Shown: positions 44,970-54,808 of the stretch, piece by piece
How positions within the stretch are numbered: the stretch's first letter is position 1
How the letters are laid out: each line of letters opens with the position of its first letter
DNA from: Clostridia bacterium
GTDB lineage: Bacteria > Bacillota > Clostridia > Oscillospirales > Acutalibacteraceae
Reading direction: 5' to 3'
Length of the DNA stretch: 64,000 nt
NCBI GenBank assembly: GCA_017428085.1
Contig: JAFRRP010000019.1
Location: forward strand, 62,001 to 126,000
Translations under genes and position numbers: made by a program
Notes under the pieces: generated by a model
What the model was told of the DNA's origin: nothing
Seen by the model: the letters and a program-made list of their open reading frames with translations, nothing else
Databases searched by the model: none

Positions 44970-45806
44970 ATGTCTCTTGTAACGATGAAAAACCTTCTGC
45001 AGCGGGCGGAAGAAAACAACTGCGCGGTCGGCGCTTTCAGCGTCGGCAACATGGAAATGGTAATGGGCGCTGTCAAAGCGGCGGAAGAGCTGCGCACCCC
45101 CATTGTTCTGCAGATCGCGGAAAAACGTCTGCAGAACTCACCGCTTACGCTGATGGGGCCCATGATGGTCAACGCCGCCAAACATGCCGGCGTCGATATT
45201 GCCGTTCATCTTGATCACGGTCTGACGAAACGCTGCGTAGCGGAGGCGCTTTCTTACGGTTTTACCTCCGTCATGCTGGACCGATCATTGCTGCCTTTTG
45301 AGGAAAACGTGAAACAAACGAAAGAGATCGTACAGATGGCCTCCGCAACGCAAGCCACCGTGGAAGCGGAGCTGGGCGTCGTGGGCGGCAACGAGGGCGA
45401 TACGGAAGAACATAAGATCACCTGTACCGACCCCGCCATGGCAAGGGATTTTTGCGAACGTACCGGCATCGATGCTCTGGCGGTTGCCATCGGCAACGCC
45501 CACGGCAATTATCCCGTCTCGCCGGAGCTGCGTTTTGACGTTTTGGAAGAAATATATCATACGGTTGATATCCCGCTGGTGCTGCACGGCGGCACGGGCA
45601 TTTCGGACGAGCAATTCCGCCGGGCGATTTCTCTCGGCATCCGCAAAATCAACATTGCCACCGCCAGCTTTGACCGGCTGGCGCAGGCGGCGCAGCATTA
45701 TTGCGACGGATGTAACAAGCCGGATTATTTTACGCTTTCATCCGAAATGGTGAAAGGCGTATATGAAAACGTGATAAAACATATTTTGGTTTTCAATAAT
45801 CGATAA
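44970..45806 (+). CDS. iolJ: Class II aldolase, probable 6-phospho-5-dehydro-2-deoxy-D-gluconate aldolase
   Basis: 278 residues, class II fructose-bisphosphate-aldolase fold. Zn-binding His in AVHLDHG, GNAHGNY and LVLHGGTGI; the glycine-rich phosphate loop is GGTGIS. First gene of the inositol operon, so it most likely cleaves DKGP to dihydroxyacetone phosphate and malonate semialdehyde rather than acting in glycolysis; this is inferred from context. GGGGCG precedes the ATG. The gap of 71 bp to iolC is the widest within the core cluster before iolE. Confidence 0.88.
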   Translation: MSLVTMKNLLQRAEENNCAVGAFSVGNMEMVMGAVKAAEELRTPIVLQIAEKRLQNSPLTLMGPMMVNAAKHAGVDIAVHLDHGLTKRCVAEALSYGFTSVMLDRSLLPFEENVKQTKEIVQMASATQATVEAELGVVGGNEGDTEEHKITCTDPAMARDFCERTGIDALAVAIGNAHGNYPVSPELRFDVLEEIYHTVDIPLVLHGGTGISDEQFRRAISLGIRKINIATASFDRLAQAAQHYCDGCNKPDYFTLSSEMVKGVYENVIKHILVFNNR

Positions 45807-45877
45807 TCAAAAAATGCACCGATAAAAGAATATCAATCGACTGACGACTGATAATAACGATTATAACGGAGGTAACT

Positions 45878-46894
45878 ATGCAGTACATTGAATTTGACAA
45901 ATCCAAAAAGTACGACCTGATCCTCGTGGGCCGCGTGGCGGTGGATTTCAACCCCGTGGACTATTACTGCCCGCTGAACGAATCCACCACCTTCAAGCGC
46001 TATCTGGGCGGCTCTCCCGCCAATATCGCGGTGGGCCTGGCGCGCCTGGGCAAAAAGTGCGGCTTCTGCGCGCGCGTGTCCGACGACCAGTTCGGCACCT
46101 TCGTGACCGATTTCTTTGCCAACGAGGGCATTGACACGTCTCACATCGTCCGCTGCAAAAACGGCGAAAAGATCGGCCTGACCTTCACCGAGATCAAGAG
46201 CGAGACGGAATCCAGCATCGTCATGTACCGCAATGAGGCGGCCGACCTGAAGCTGGAATGCGCCGATATCGACGAGGAATACATCAAGCAGGGCGCGGCC
46301 GTGCTGATCTCCGGCGTGGCGCTGGCGGAAAGTCCCAGCCGTGAGGCGTCCCTCAAGGCCATGCAGCTGGCGAAAAAGAACGGCATCCCGGTCATCTTCG
46401 TGCTGGATTACCGCGCCTACAACTGGAAGAACAACGACGAGATCGCGGTCTACTATTCGCTGGTCGCCGACAACGCCGATATGATCATTGGCTCCCGCCC
46501 CGAATACGACCTCGCCGAGGGCCTGCTGGGCCTCGACGGCACCGACAAGGCCTCCGCCGCCTACTGGTTCGGCAAGGGCGCGAAGATCGTCATCGTCACC
46601 CACGGCAAGGAGGGCTCTACCGCCTACACCTGCGACGGGCAGGATTTCTCGATCAGGCCTTTCCCGGTGAAGCTGCTCAAGTCCTTTGGCGGCGGCGACG
46701 GCTACACCTCTGCGTTCCTGTACAGCCTGTTCGAGGGCAAGGAGATCATCGACTGTCTGGAGTTCGGCTCCGCTTCCGCCGCCATGCTGGTGGCCAGCCA
46801 CGCCTGCTCTCAGGATATGCCCAACGTGCAGCAGGTTAAGGACTTTATCGCCGCTGAAAAGGCCGAATACGGCGAGATGGTCGCGAGGGTATAA
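45878..46894 (+). CDS. iolC: 5-dehydro-2-deoxygluconokinase
   Basis: 338 residues, PfkB/ribokinase family. N-terminal signature FKRYLGGSPANIAVGLARLG and C-terminal catalytic motif SFGGGDGYTSAF with the conserved Asp base. Phosphorylates 5-dehydro-2-deoxy-D-gluconate in myo-inositol breakdown. CGGAGG lies before the ATG. The stop is 2 bp before iolB. Confidence 0.94.
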   Translation: MQYIEFDKSKKYDLILVGRVAVDFNPVDYYCPLNESTTFKRYLGGSPANIAVGLARLGKKCGFCARVSDDQFGTFVTDFFANEGIDTSHIVRCKNGEKIGLTFTEIKSETESSIVMYRNEAADLKLECADIDEEYIKQGAAVLISGVALAESPSREASLKAMQLAKKNGIPVIFVLDYRAYNWKNNDEIAVYYSLVADNADMIIGSRPEYDLAEGLLGLDGTDKASAAYWFGKGAKIVIVTHGKEGSTAYTCDGQDFSIRPFPVKLLKSFGGGDGYTSAFLYSLFEGKEIIDCLEFGSASAAMLVASHACSQDMPNVQQVKDFIAAEKAEYGEMVARV

Positions 46895-46896
46895 CC

Positions 46897-47667
46897 ATGC
46901 TGGATTACCTGAAATTCGATGAGAACAACGTGAAGACCGTCTGCGAGATGGGCGGTTTCCACGCCGATATGAATATGAACATCTGGGTACGCATCCTGCA
47001 ACCGGGGCAGAAGCTGGAATTCTGTTCCGACACGCTGGAGACCGCCGTGCTGCTGCTGGCGGGGCGCGTCAAATTCCGCTGGGGCGACCGTGTCGAGGAC
47101 TGCGCCCGGGAAAATCCGTTTGACCTCAAGCCGTGGACGCTGCACGTGAGCCGCAACAGCCCCTTTGCGGTGGAGGCCGTTGCGGAGAGCCGGATCATCA
47201 TCCAGCAGACCGACAATGAGAAAGAGTGGGAGCCACGCTTTTACACGCCGGAAAACTGCCTGTATCAGGAGTTCGGCAAGGGCCAGTGGGGCGGCACGGG
47301 TCACCGCGTGGTCTCCACCATGTTCGACCCGGACAACGAACCGGATTCCAACATGGTGCTGGGAGAGGTCTTCACCAAGGCCGGCAAGTGGAGCAGCTAT
47401 CCGCCGCACCACCACCCCCAGCCTGAGGTCTACTACTACGAGTTCGACAAGCCGCAGGGCTTCGGCGCGTGCTATAACGGCGACGACGTTTATAAGACCG
47501 CGGACGGGTCCGCCTGCTATATCGAACCCGGCAAGGACCACCAGCAGGCCGCCGCCCCCGGCTACGAGATGTACTACGTCTGGATGATCCGCCATATCGA
47601 CGGAGACCCGTGGTACAAGACCACCCGCTTCGTCAGCCCGGAGCATGAGTGGCTGGTGGGACAGTAA
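46897..47667 (+). CDS. iolB: 5-deoxy-glucuronate isomerase
   Basis: 256 residues of the KduI/IolB bicupin family. Metal-binding cluster [16 protein letters not shown] in the second half and RHIDGDPW near the end. Converts 5-deoxy-D-glucuronate to 5-dehydro-2-deoxy-D-gluconate, the kinase substrate. Between iolC and iolD. Confidence 0.95.
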   Translation: MLDYLKFDENNVKTVCEMGGFHADMNMNIWVRILQPGQKLEFCSDTLETAVLLLAGRVKFRWGDRVEDCARENPFDLKPWTLHVSRNSPFAVEAVAESRIIIQQTDNEKEWEPRFYTPENCLYQEFGKGQWGGTGHRVVSTMFDPDNEPDSNMVLGEVFTKAGKWSSYPPHHHPQPEVYYYEFDKPQGFGACYNGDDVYKTADGSACYIEPGKDHQQAAAPGYEMYYVWMIRHIDGDPWYKTTRFVSPEHEWLVGQ

Positions 47668-47719
47668 ACGATCGCAATCATCATATATCAACAGAGAAAA
47701 TGAGATAGGAGGAAGTCTT

Positions 47720-49639
47720 ATGCCCATTATGACCACAGGACAGGCCATCGTAAAATTTCTTGACAACCAGTACGTCTCCTTCGACGGGAAGGAGACCAAG
47801 TTCGTGGAGGGGATCTTCACCGTGTTCGGTCACGGGATCGTCTGCGGTCTCGGTCAGGCGCTGGACGAGGACCCCGGCCAACTGAAGGTATTTCAGGGGA
47901 AGAACGAACAGGGGATGGCCCATGTTGCCACGTCCTTTGCCAAGCAGAACAACCGCCGAAAGATCATCGCTTGTTCCTCATCCATCGGCCCCGGCGCCGC
48001 CAACATGGTCACCGCCGCCGCTACCGCTACGGTCAACAACGTGCCGCTGCTGCTGTTCCCGGCGGATTCCTTTTCCACCCGGCAGCCGGACCCCGTGCTG
48101 CAGCAGTTCGAGCAGCCTTATTCACTGACCGTCACCACCAACGACGCCTATAAGCCCGTATGCCGCTACTGGGACCGTGTCGCCCGTCCGGAGCAGGTCA
48201 TGAGCGCCCTGCTCAACGCCATGCGCGCGCTCACTGATACCGCCAACTGCGGCGCGGTATGTATTTCGCTGTGTCAGGACGTGGAGGGCGAGAGCTACGA
48301 CTTCCCGGAACGCTTCTTCCAAAAGCGCGTCCATAAGTTCACGCGCATCACCCCGGACGCGGACGAGCTCACCGATATCGCTGCTATCATCGCTGGCGCG
48401 AAAAAGCCCCTGCTGATCGCCGGCGGCGGCGTGCGCTATTCCGAGGCGGGCGAGGCCGTGGAGGCCTTTGCCGAGAGGTTCAACATCCCGTTTGCGGAGA
48501 CTCAGTCCGGCAAGTCCGCCGTGCTGTCCTCCCATCCGTATAATCTCGGCGGCGTGGGCGTCACCGGCAATCTGGCCGCCAACACCATCGCCAAGGAAGC
48601 GGACGTCGTCATCGGCGTGGGCACCCGCTTCTCCGACTTCACCACCGCGTCCAAGTCCCTGTTCCGCGACGACGTGAAGGTGGTCACGATCAACACCGAC
48701 CGCTTCGACGCCTACAAGCTGGACGCCGTCAAGTGCGTCGCCGACGCCAAAAAGGCTGTCGCTGCCCTGTCGGACGCGCTGGCCGCCAAGGGCTACAGGG
48801 CCGCCTATACAACGGAGATCGCCGACGCCAAGGCCGCGTGGGACGCCGAGATGAAGCGCCTCGCCGACTATGCCTATGGCGAAAGCTTTGAACCGCTGAT
48901 CAAGGCCCGGTATGAGGCTACGATCCCGGAGTTCGTCAAGCTCTACGGCAGCGCCCTGACCCAGACGCAGGCGCTGGCCTACATCCGCGCGCATATCGCG
49001 CCGGACGCCATCGCCGTGGCCGCCGCGGGCTCGCTGCCCGGCTGCATGCAGCGCATGTGGACCGCCGACGTGCGTGACACCTACAATATGGAATACGGCT
49101 ATTCCTGCATGGGCTACGAGATCGCCGGCGCACTCGGCTCCAAGCTGGCCGAGCCCGACAGGGAAGTCTACGCCTTCTGCGGCGACGGCAGCTATCTGAT
49201 GCTCCACTCGGAGCTGGTCACCTCTATTCAGGAGGGCAAAAAGATCAACGTGCTGCTGTTCGACAACGCGGGCTTCGGCTGCATCAACAACCTGCAGATG
49301 GGCAACGGCATCGGCAACCTTGCCACGGAGTTCCGCAAGCGCGACGAAAACGGCCAACTGCTGGGCGATATCCTCCCCATCGACTTCGCCATGTGCGCCG
49401 CGGGCTACGGCTGCAAGACCTATCAGGTGAGAACGATGGAGGATCTGGCCTTCGCGCTGGAAGACAGCAAAAAGCAGACCGTCTCCACGCTGCTTGATAT
49501 CAAGGTACTGCCCAAGACAATGACCGACGGCTACGGCGCGTGGTGGCACGTGGGCATCGCCTCCACCTCCTCCAAGGAATCCGTGCGGGAGGCCTACAAC
49601 GAAAAAGCAAAAAATCTCAGTAAAGCGAGGAAATACTGA
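47720..49639 (+). CDS. iolD: 3D-(3,5/4)-trihydroxycyclohexane-1,2-dione hydrolase
   Basis: 639 residues, thiamine-diphosphate enzyme that opens the inositol-derived ring. Acetolactate-synthase-like three-domain layout, with the TPP motif [18 protein letters not shown] to NAGFGCINN near the C-terminus. TAGGAGGA precedes the ATG at 47720; the longer open frame upstream overlaps iolB and lacks a site. The stop is 1 bp before iolE. Confidence 0.95.
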   Translation: MPIMTTGQAIVKFLDNQYVSFDGKETKFVEGIFTVFGHGIVCGLGQALDEDPGQLKVFQGKNEQGMAHVATSFAKQNNRRKIIACSSSIGPGAANMVTAAATATVNNVPLLLFPADSFSTRQPDPVLQQFEQPYSLTVTTNDAYKPVCRYWDRVARPEQVMSALLNAMRALTDTANCGAVCISLCQDVEGESYDFPERFFQKRVHKFTRITPDADELTDIAAIIAGAKKPLLIAGGGVRYSEAGEAVEAFAERFNIPFAETQSGKSAVLSSHPYNLGGVGVTGNLAANTIAKEADVVIGVGTRFSDFTTASKSLFRDDVKVVTINTDRFDAYKLDAVKCVADAKKAVAALSDALAAKGYRAAYTTEIADAKAAWDAEMKRLADYAYGESFEPLIKARYEATIPEFVKLYGSALTQTQALAYIRAHIAPDAIAVAAAGSLPGCMQRMWTADVRDTYNMEYGYSCMGYEIAGALGSKLAEPDREVYAFCGDGSYLMLHSELVTSIQEGKKINVLLFDNAGFGCINNLQMGNGIGNLATEFRKRDENGQLLGDILPIDFAMCAAGYGCKTYQVRTMEDLAFALEDSKKQTVSTLLDIKVLPKTMTDGYGAWWHVGIASTSSKESVREAYNEKAKNLSKARKY

Positions 49640-49640
49640 T

Positions 49641-50534
49641 ATGCTGGACAAGAACAAAGTAAAACTCGGAATCGCCCCTATCGGGTGGACCAACGACGAC
49701 ATGCCGGACCTCGGCGCGGAGAACACCTTTGAGCAGTGCGTTTCTGAAATGGCGCTGGCGGGCTTCACCGGCTGTGAGGTGGGCAACAAGTACCCCAAGG
49801 ACACGACGGTGCTGAAAAAGGCACTGGACCTGCGCGGCATGCAGATCTGCAACGCCTGGTTCTCCTCCTTCCTGATCACCAAGCCCTACGAGGAAGTGGA
49901 GGCGGACTTCATCAAGCACGCCACCTTCCTGAAAGAGATGGGCGCGAAGGTGGTCGGCATCTCCGAGCAGAGCTATTCCATCCAGGGCACGGACAAGCCG
50001 ATCTTTGAGGCGAAATATGTGATGAACGACGAGGAATGGGACGTGTTCTGCAAGGGGCTCAACCGTCTGGGCAAGACTGCTAATGAGTTAGGGATCGCCC
50101 TGACGTTGCATCACCACATGGGCACCGTCGTGCAGACAGAGGCCGAGATCGACCGCATGATGGAAAACACCGATCCGGAGCTGTTCAGCCTGCTGTTTGA
50201 CTCCGGCCATCTGGCCTACTGCGGCGAGGACTACATGTCCGTGCTGAAAAAGTACGCCAAGCGTATCAAACACGTCCACCTGAAGGATATCCGCCCCGAC
50301 GTGATCGCGAAAGTCAAGGCGGAGCATCTGAGCTTCCTGCAGGGCGTGCGGCTGGGCACCTTCACGGTCCCCGGCGACGGCGCGATCGACTTCGCCCCCA
50401 TTTTCGACGTGCTGGAGCAGACCGGCTATGAGGGTTACGTCCTCGTGGAAGCCGAACAGGACCCCGCGATCGCCAATCCGTTTGAATACGCGCTGAAAGC
50501 GCGGAAGTATATCAAGGAAAAGGCGGGGCTTTGA
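49641..50534 (+). CDS. iolE: Inosose dehydratase
   Basis: 297 residues, xylose-isomerase-like TIM barrel. Metal-binding segments [32 protein letters not shown] and [11 protein letters not shown]. Dehydrates scyllo-inosose to the dione used by IolD. Its ribosome site GCGAGGAAA is in the end of iolD. Three bases after the stop begins a paired-hairpin repeat element. Confidence 0.95.
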   Translation: MLDKNKVKLGIAPIGWTNDDMPDLGAENTFEQCVSEMALAGFTGCEVGNKYPKDTTVLKKALDLRGMQICNAWFSSFLITKPYEEVEADFIKHATFLKEMGAKVVGISEQSYSIQGTDKPIFEAKYVMNDEEWDVFCKGLNRLGKTANELGIALTLHHHMGTVVQTEAEIDRMMENTDPELFSLLFDSGHLAYCGEDYMSVLKKYAKRIKHVHLKDIRPDVIAKVKAEHLSFLQGVRLGTFTVPGDGAIDFAPIFDVLEQTGYEGYVLVEAEQDPAIANPFEYALKARKYIKEKAGL

Positions 50535-50537
50535 TCC

Positions 50538-50656
50538 AGTAGCGCGGCACCTAAGTGCAGCAATGAGGGAAAGCAACTAATAAATTGGAAAATCATTTCT
50601 GTTTCAGGAAGAAAACAATCACATAAGTCAATGCGGCACTAAGGTGCCGCGCTACC
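50538..50656. repeat. Paired-hairpin (REP/BIME-like) intergenic element 1
   Basis: Two 24-bp units in opposite orientation: 50538-50561 (AGTAGCGCGGCAC, loop CTAA, GTGCAGC) and 50633-50656 (GCGGCAC, loop TAAG, GTGCCGCGCTACC). Each folds into a 7-bp hairpin, the first with one mismatch, and the two can also pair with each other over the 71-bp core. Starts 3 bp after the iolE stop and ends 14 bp before the iolA ribosome site. Confidence 0.85.
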
Positions 50657-50684
50657 GCAGTAATATATGAAAGGAAACAGCATT

Positions 50685-52190
50685 ATGGCAGAAAAACTGA
50701 AGTATTTTTGCAACGGTCAGTACGTGGAATCCAAGACGGAAAAGTACTACGACCTGCACAACCCCTCCACCGGTGAAGTGACCGGCTACGCGCCCTGCTG
50801 CACCGCGGACGAAGTCAATGCCGCCATCGCGGCCGCCAAGGCTGCCTATCCGGGATGGAGCTCCACCCCCGCCATCAAGCGTTCTCAGATCCTCTATAAA
50901 GTGCGCGAGTTGCTGATCGAGCACATGGAGGAACTGACCTACCTCGTTGCCGAGGAAAACGGCAAATGCTGGGCGGAGGCCGAGGGCGACGTGCTCAAGG
51001 CCAAAGAAGGTACGGAGCTGGCCTGTCAGGTGCCGTCCCTGATGATGGGCGAGAGCACCATGGACGCCTCCCGCGGGTACGATACCGTCAAATACCGCGA
51101 GTCCATGGGCGTGTTCGCGGGCATCGTACCGGTGAACTTCCCGGCCATGATCCCCTTCGGCTGGATGACGCCCGTGTGCATCGCCTGCGGCAACACGATG
51201 GTGCTGAAAGCGGCGTCCCTGACCCCCCGCACGGCGCTTCGCATCGCCGAGCTGTATAAAGAGGCCGGCGTGCCGGACGGCGTCGTCAACGTGGTGACCT
51301 GCTCCAGAAACGAGATCGACGTGATCCTCGACCATCCTGATGTCAAGGGCATCACCTTCGTGGGCTCCACTCCCGTGGGCAAGAAGATCTACGAAAAGGC
51401 CGCCCGTTCCGGCAAGCGCGTCCAGTGCCTGTGCCAGGCCAAGAATCACGCCCTCGTCATGAGCGATACTCCCATCGAGCGCACCGTGGCGGGCGTCATC
51501 AACTCCGCCTTCGGCTGCGCGGGCCAGCGGTGCATGGCGCTGTCCTGCTGTGTGGTGGAGGACGCCATCGCGGATCGGTTCGTCGAAGAGCTGGTCAAGC
51601 AGGCAAGCCAGATCAAGGTAGGCCCCGCCTACGACAAGACCAGTAAGCTGGGCCCGATCACCTATGAAAAGCATTATCACGAGGTCATCGCCGATATCGA
51701 CAAGGGCGTGCGTGAGGGCGCAAAGCTGGTGCTGGACGGCCGCAACTGCAAGGTGGAAGGCTTTGATAACGGCTACTACGTCGGTCCCACGATCTTCGAC
51801 CACGTGGAAGAGGATATGACCATCGGCAGAGACGAGGTCTTCGGCCCGGTGCTGTCCATCAAACGCTGCAGGGACTTCAAAGAGGGCCTTGCCAAGATGA
51901 ACGCCAACCCCTACGCCAACGGCTCGGTCATCTTCACCCAGAACGGCTACTTTGCCCGTGAGTTCGTACGCCATACGCACGGCGGCATGGTCGGCGTCAA
52001 CGTGGGCATCCCGGTGCCGATCGGCTTCTTTCCGTTCGCCGGGCATAAGGACAGCTTCTTCGGCGACCTCCACTGCCTCGGAAAGGACGCCTATCGCTTC
52101 TTCACCGAAAGCAAATGCGTGACGACACGGTGGTTTGACGAGGAAGAAAAGACGAATACGAACGTCACTACCTGGGACGGAACGATCTGA
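50685..52190 (+). CDS. iolA: Methylmalonate/malonate-semialdehyde dehydrogenase (CoA-acylating)
   Basis: 501 residues, aldehyde-dehydrogenase superfamily. Catalytic Cys at residue 283 in GQRCMALSCC; cofactor loop GSTPVGKKIY. In this operon it converts malonate semialdehyde to acetyl-CoA with CO2 release, making NADH. AAAGGAAAC precedes the ATG at 50685; an ATG 18 bases earlier lies within that site. Flanked on both sides by paired-hairpin elements. Confidence 0.94.
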   Translation: MAEKLKYFCNGQYVESKTEKYYDLHNPSTGEVTGYAPCCTADEVNAAIAAAKAAYPGWSSTPAIKRSQILYKVRELLIEHMEELTYLVAEENGKCWAEAEGDVLKAKEGTELACQVPSLMMGESTMDASRGYDTVKYRESMGVFAGIVPVNFPAMIPFGWMTPVCIACGNTMVLKAASLTPRTALRIAELYKEAGVPDGVVNVVTCSRNEIDVILDHPDVKGITFVGSTPVGKKIYEKAARSGKRVQCLCQAKNHALVMSDTPIERTVAGVINSAFGCAGQRCMALSCCVVEDAIADRFVEELVKQASQIKVGPAYDKTSKLGPITYEKHYHEVIADIDKGVREGAKLVLDGRNCKVEGFDNGYYVGPTIFDHVEEDMTIGRDEVFGPVLSIKRCRDFKEGLAKMNANPYANGSVIFTQNGYFAREFVRHTHGGMVGVNVGIPVPIGFFPFAGHKDSFFGDLHCLGKDAYRFFTESKCVTTRWFDEEEKTNTNVTTWDGTI

Positions 52191-52193
52191 TGC

Positions 52194-52282
52194 GGTAGCG
52201 CGGCACCTCTGTGCCGCTCTTCGCATTATCTATCATTAAAAAATTAAATTTGTTAATAGCGGCACTGAGGTGCCGCGCTACC
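52194..52282. repeat. Paired-hairpin (REP/BIME-like) intergenic element 2
   Basis: Two opposed 24-bp units, 52194-52217 (GGTAGCGCGGCAC, loop CTCT, GTGCCGC) and 52259-52282 (GCGGCAC, loop TGAG, GTGCCGCGCTACC), around a 41-bp AT-rich core. Outside the 4-base loops the two arms are perfect inverted copies. Begins 3 bp after the iolA stop, as element 1 does after iolE. Confidence 0.88.
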
Positions 52283-52303
52283 GAAAAAGAAAGGAATTAA
52301 CGC

Positions 52304-53314
52304 ATGTTAAACATCGGTATTATTGGCGCCGGAAGAATCGGCAAAGTGCATCTGGAATCCATTTCCTATCACGTCAAAAACGCGACCGTCAAGGCGGTGG
52401 CCGATCCCTTTATGAATGACGAAACCAAGGCTTTTATTGAGAGCTTCGGCGTCAAGGACATTTACACGGATTATAAGAAGATCCTCGAAGATAATGACAT
52501 CGACGCGGTGCTGGTCTGTTCCTCCACGGATACCCACGCCGCCATCTCCATCGAGGCGATCGAGGCGGGTAAGCACGTATTCTGCGAAAAGCCCGTGGAT
52601 CACTCCGTGGAAAAGATCCAGGCTGTTGCCGACGCTCTCGCCAAGCACCCCGGCACGAAGTTCCAGGTGGGTTTCAACCGCCGTTTCGACCACAACTTCG
52701 CCGCGGTCCGAAAGGCCTACGACGCGGGCAAGATCGGCGAGGCCCATATCCTGAAGATCACCTCCCGCGATCCCGAGCCGCCCAACCCCAAGTACATCGC
52801 CGTTTCCGGCGGCATCTTCCTGGATATGACCATCCACGATTTCGATATGGCATGCTTCCTGACCAACTCCGACGTGGAGGAGATCTATGTCAACTCCGCC
52901 GTGCTGGTGGACCCTGCCATTGGCGAGCAGGGCGACGTGGACACCGCCATCATCACCATGAAGATGAGCAACGGGGCTCTTGCGGTGATCGACAACTCCC
53001 GCCGCGCGGCCTACGGCTATGACCAGAGAGCCGAGCTGTTCGGCTCCAAGGGGATGGTGGCCACTGCCAACGACACGCTTTCCACCGCGGTCATCGCCGA
53101 TGAGAACGGCGTGACCGGTGAGAAGCCGCTGTTCTTCTTCCTGGAGAGGTACATGGAATCCTTCAGCGAGGAAATGCGCCAGTTCGTGAACGCCTGTGAG
53201 AACGATACGGAGGTGCCCGTGGGTATCCACGCCGGTATGCAGTCCGTCAAGATCGGTCTCGCCGCGAAGAAATCCGTCGCGGAGCACAGACCCGTCCTGC
53301 TGTCCGAGATCTGA
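52304..53314 (+). CDS. iolG: Inositol 2-dehydrogenase
   Basis: 336 residues, Gfo/Idh/MocA family. Rossmann motif IGAGRIGKVH at residues 6-15; catalytic Lys in FCEKPVDHS and the Asp/His pair in DMTIHDFDMA. Oxidises myo-inositol to scyllo-inosose with NAD+, the entry step of the pathway, yet it is the last gene of the operon. AAAGGAATT precedes the ATG. Confidence 0.94.
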   Translation: MLNIGIIGAGRIGKVHLESISYHVKNATVKAVADPFMNDETKAFIESFGVKDIYTDYKKILEDNDIDAVLVCSSTDTHAAISIEAIEAGKHVFCEKPVDHSVEKIQAVADALAKHPGTKFQVGFNRRFDHNFAAVRKAYDAGKIGEAHILKITSRDPEPPNPKYIAVSGGIFLDMTIHDFDMACFLTNSDVEEIYVNSAVLVDPAIGEQGDVDTAIITMKMSNGALAVIDNSRRAAYGYDQRAELFGSKGMVATANDTLSTAVIADENGVTGEKPLFFFLERYMESFSEEMRQFVNACENDTEVPVGIHAGMQSVKIGLAAKKSVAEHRPVLLSEI

Positions 53315-53323
53315 TTTCATTTT

Positions 53324-53509
53324 AGATCTTAGAGTTCAGTTCTTTGATCTTAGCGTTTATTTCTTGGATCTTATTGCGTGTTTTCTGAAAACGAGCCGAT
53401 CTATTTTCATAGTAACGTATAAAGGATCCCCCGACAGATCACCGTCTGCCGGGGGAGCATACTGTTCTGATACTAAGATCTATGATCTAAAAACTAAGAA
53501 CTGAGATCT
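53324..53509. repeat. Imperfect inverted-repeat element between convergent operons
   Basis: The left arm (53324-53353) carries AGATCTTAG...GATCTTAG and the right arm (about 53473-53509) carries CTAAGATC...GAGATCT, an imperfect inversion. The centre holds a G/C-rich hairpin. Fills most of the gap between iolG and the oxidoreductase operon and looks like a decayed small palindromic element. Confidence 0.4.
53428..53455. terminator. G/C-rich hairpin between convergent operons
   Basis: CCCCCG-A-CAGA, 6-base loop, TCTG-C-CGGGGG: 10 paired bases with one internal mismatch. No T-run on either strand. Likely ends both the iol and the oxidoreductase transcripts. Confidence 0.6.
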
Positions 53510-53520
53510 GATAACGTGAG

Positions 53521-54057
53521 TTACGCCTCGTACCCGTAGCCCAGTTGAATCGCCTTCACGTTCAGCTCCAGCAGGTCGGCATGCTTGGCGGAGATGACCT
53601 TTTTCATCGCGTCCTCCAGCCCATCCATCTTGATAGCATCGCTCACCTTGATGAATTGGCCCATCATGACCATGTTGGCAAGAGTCGGCGCGCCCATGTC
53701 CGCCGCCAGCTTCGTGGCGGGGAGATAGCAAACCCTTACGTCTGTTCGCTCCACCTTGCGCTCGATCAGCGTGGAATCCACCAAAATCGTGCCGCCTGGC
53801 TTGACGGCGCCCTCATATTTGTCAAGAGAAGGCAGGTTCATGGCGATCAGCACGTCGGGCTCCGAAACGATGGGGGAGCCCACCGGCTCATCGCTAAGGA
53901 TCACACTGCAGTTGGCGGTGCCGCCGCGCATTTCGGGACCGTAGCTGGGCAGCCAGCTCAGCTCGCGGCCTTCAAACAGGCCCTTATAGGCGATGCACTT
54001 GCCGGCAAACAAAACGCCCTGCCCGCCGAATCCGGCGATCAATAATTCTGTCGTCAT
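53521..54057 (-). CDS. 2-oxoacid:ferredoxin oxidoreductase, gamma subunit
   Basis: 178 residues, catalytic-domain (POR gamma) type. FGGQGVLFAGKCIAY and SYGPEMRGGTANC are diagnostic. Works with the alpha, beta and delta subunits encoded just upstream to oxidise a 2-oxoacid to acyl-CoA, CO2 and reduced ferredoxin. Last gene of the operon, 1 bp after beta. Confidence 0.94.
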   Translation of the reverse strand: MTTELLIAGFGGQGVLFAGKCIAYKGLFEGRELSWLPSYGPEMRGGTANCSVILSDEPVGSPIVSEPDVLIAMNLPSLDKYEGAVKPGGTILVDSTLIERKVERTDVRVCYLPATKLAADMGAPTLANMVMMGQFIKVSDAIKMDGLEDAMKKVISAKHADLLELNVKAIQLGYGYEA

Positions 54058-54058
54058 C

Positions 54059-54808
54059 TTATTCCGCCTCCTTTGCGCTTCTGTCCTTGTAGACGCCGAG
54101 GGGATAGTAGGGGATCATCTTTTCCTCCACCCACTGCAGGGCCTTGTCCGGCGTCATCCCCCAGTTGGTGGGGCAGGAGGAAACCACTTCGATCAGGGAG
54201 AAGCCCTTTTTGTCGATCTGGTTCCGGAAGCCCTTCAGGATGGCCTTGCCCGCCTGCTTCACGTTTTTCACGTTGTTTACGGCAACTCTGGCGATGTACT
54301 CCGGCCCGTCCAGTTGGGACAGCATCTCGCACACGCGGATGGGATAACCGGCGGTGGCCACGTCTCTGCCGTAGGGGCTGGTCTGCGTCACCTGTCCCGG
54401 CAGGGAGGTCGGGGCCATCTGGCCGCCCGTCATGCCGTAGATGGCGTTATTGACAAAGATGACCGTGATGTTCTCGTTGCGAGTCGCGGCGTGGACGGTC
54501 TCCGCCATGCCGATGGAGGCGAGATCCCCGTCGCCCTGATAGCTGAAGATGATATTGTCCGGCAGGGCTCTTTTCAGACCGGTCGCCACGGCGGGCGCAC
54601 GCCCGTGGGCGGCCTCCACCATGTCGCAGGCAAAGTAGTTATAGGCCATGACCGCGCAGCCGACGGGGGCTACGCCGATGGTCTCGCCCTCAATGCCGAG
54701 GCTGTCGATGGCCTCGGCCACCAGACGGTGGATGATGCCATGGGTGCAGCCGGGGCAATAATGCAGCGGCGCGTCCGTTAAACTGTGTGGTTTCTGAAAT
54801 ACTACCAT
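54059..54808 (-). CDS. 2-oxoacid:ferredoxin oxidoreductase, beta (TPP) subunit
   Basis: 249 residues. Thiamine-diphosphate motif GDGDLASIG followed by NNAIYGMTGGQ, and a near-N-terminal CPGC loop that helps hold the cofactor region. Most like the VOR/KOR class. The start overlaps the alpha stop by 1 bp. Confidence 0.94.
   Translation of the reverse strand: MVVFQKPHSLTDAPLHYCPGCTHGIIHRLVAEAIDSLGIEGETIGVAPVGCAVMAYNYFACDMVEAAHGRAPAVATGLKRALPDNIIFSYQGDGDLASIGMAETVHAATRNENITVIFVNNAIYGMTGGQMAPTSLPGQVTQTSPYGRDVATAGYPIRVCEMLSQLDGPEYIARVAVNNVKNVKQAGKAILKGFRNQIDKKGFSLIEVVSSCPTNWGMTPDKALQWVEEKMIPYYPLGVYKDRSAKEAE

Noticed and set aside
48122-49882. Long open frame on the minus strand opposite iolD and iolE
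   Set aside because: Mirror frame of GC-rich coding sequence; no ribosome site, no family motif, and both plus-strand genes are certain.
50652-52226. Long minus-strand open frame opposite iolA
   Set aside because: Shadow of iolA and the flanking repeat elements; its sequence is low-complexity His/Gly/Val-rich and matches nothing.
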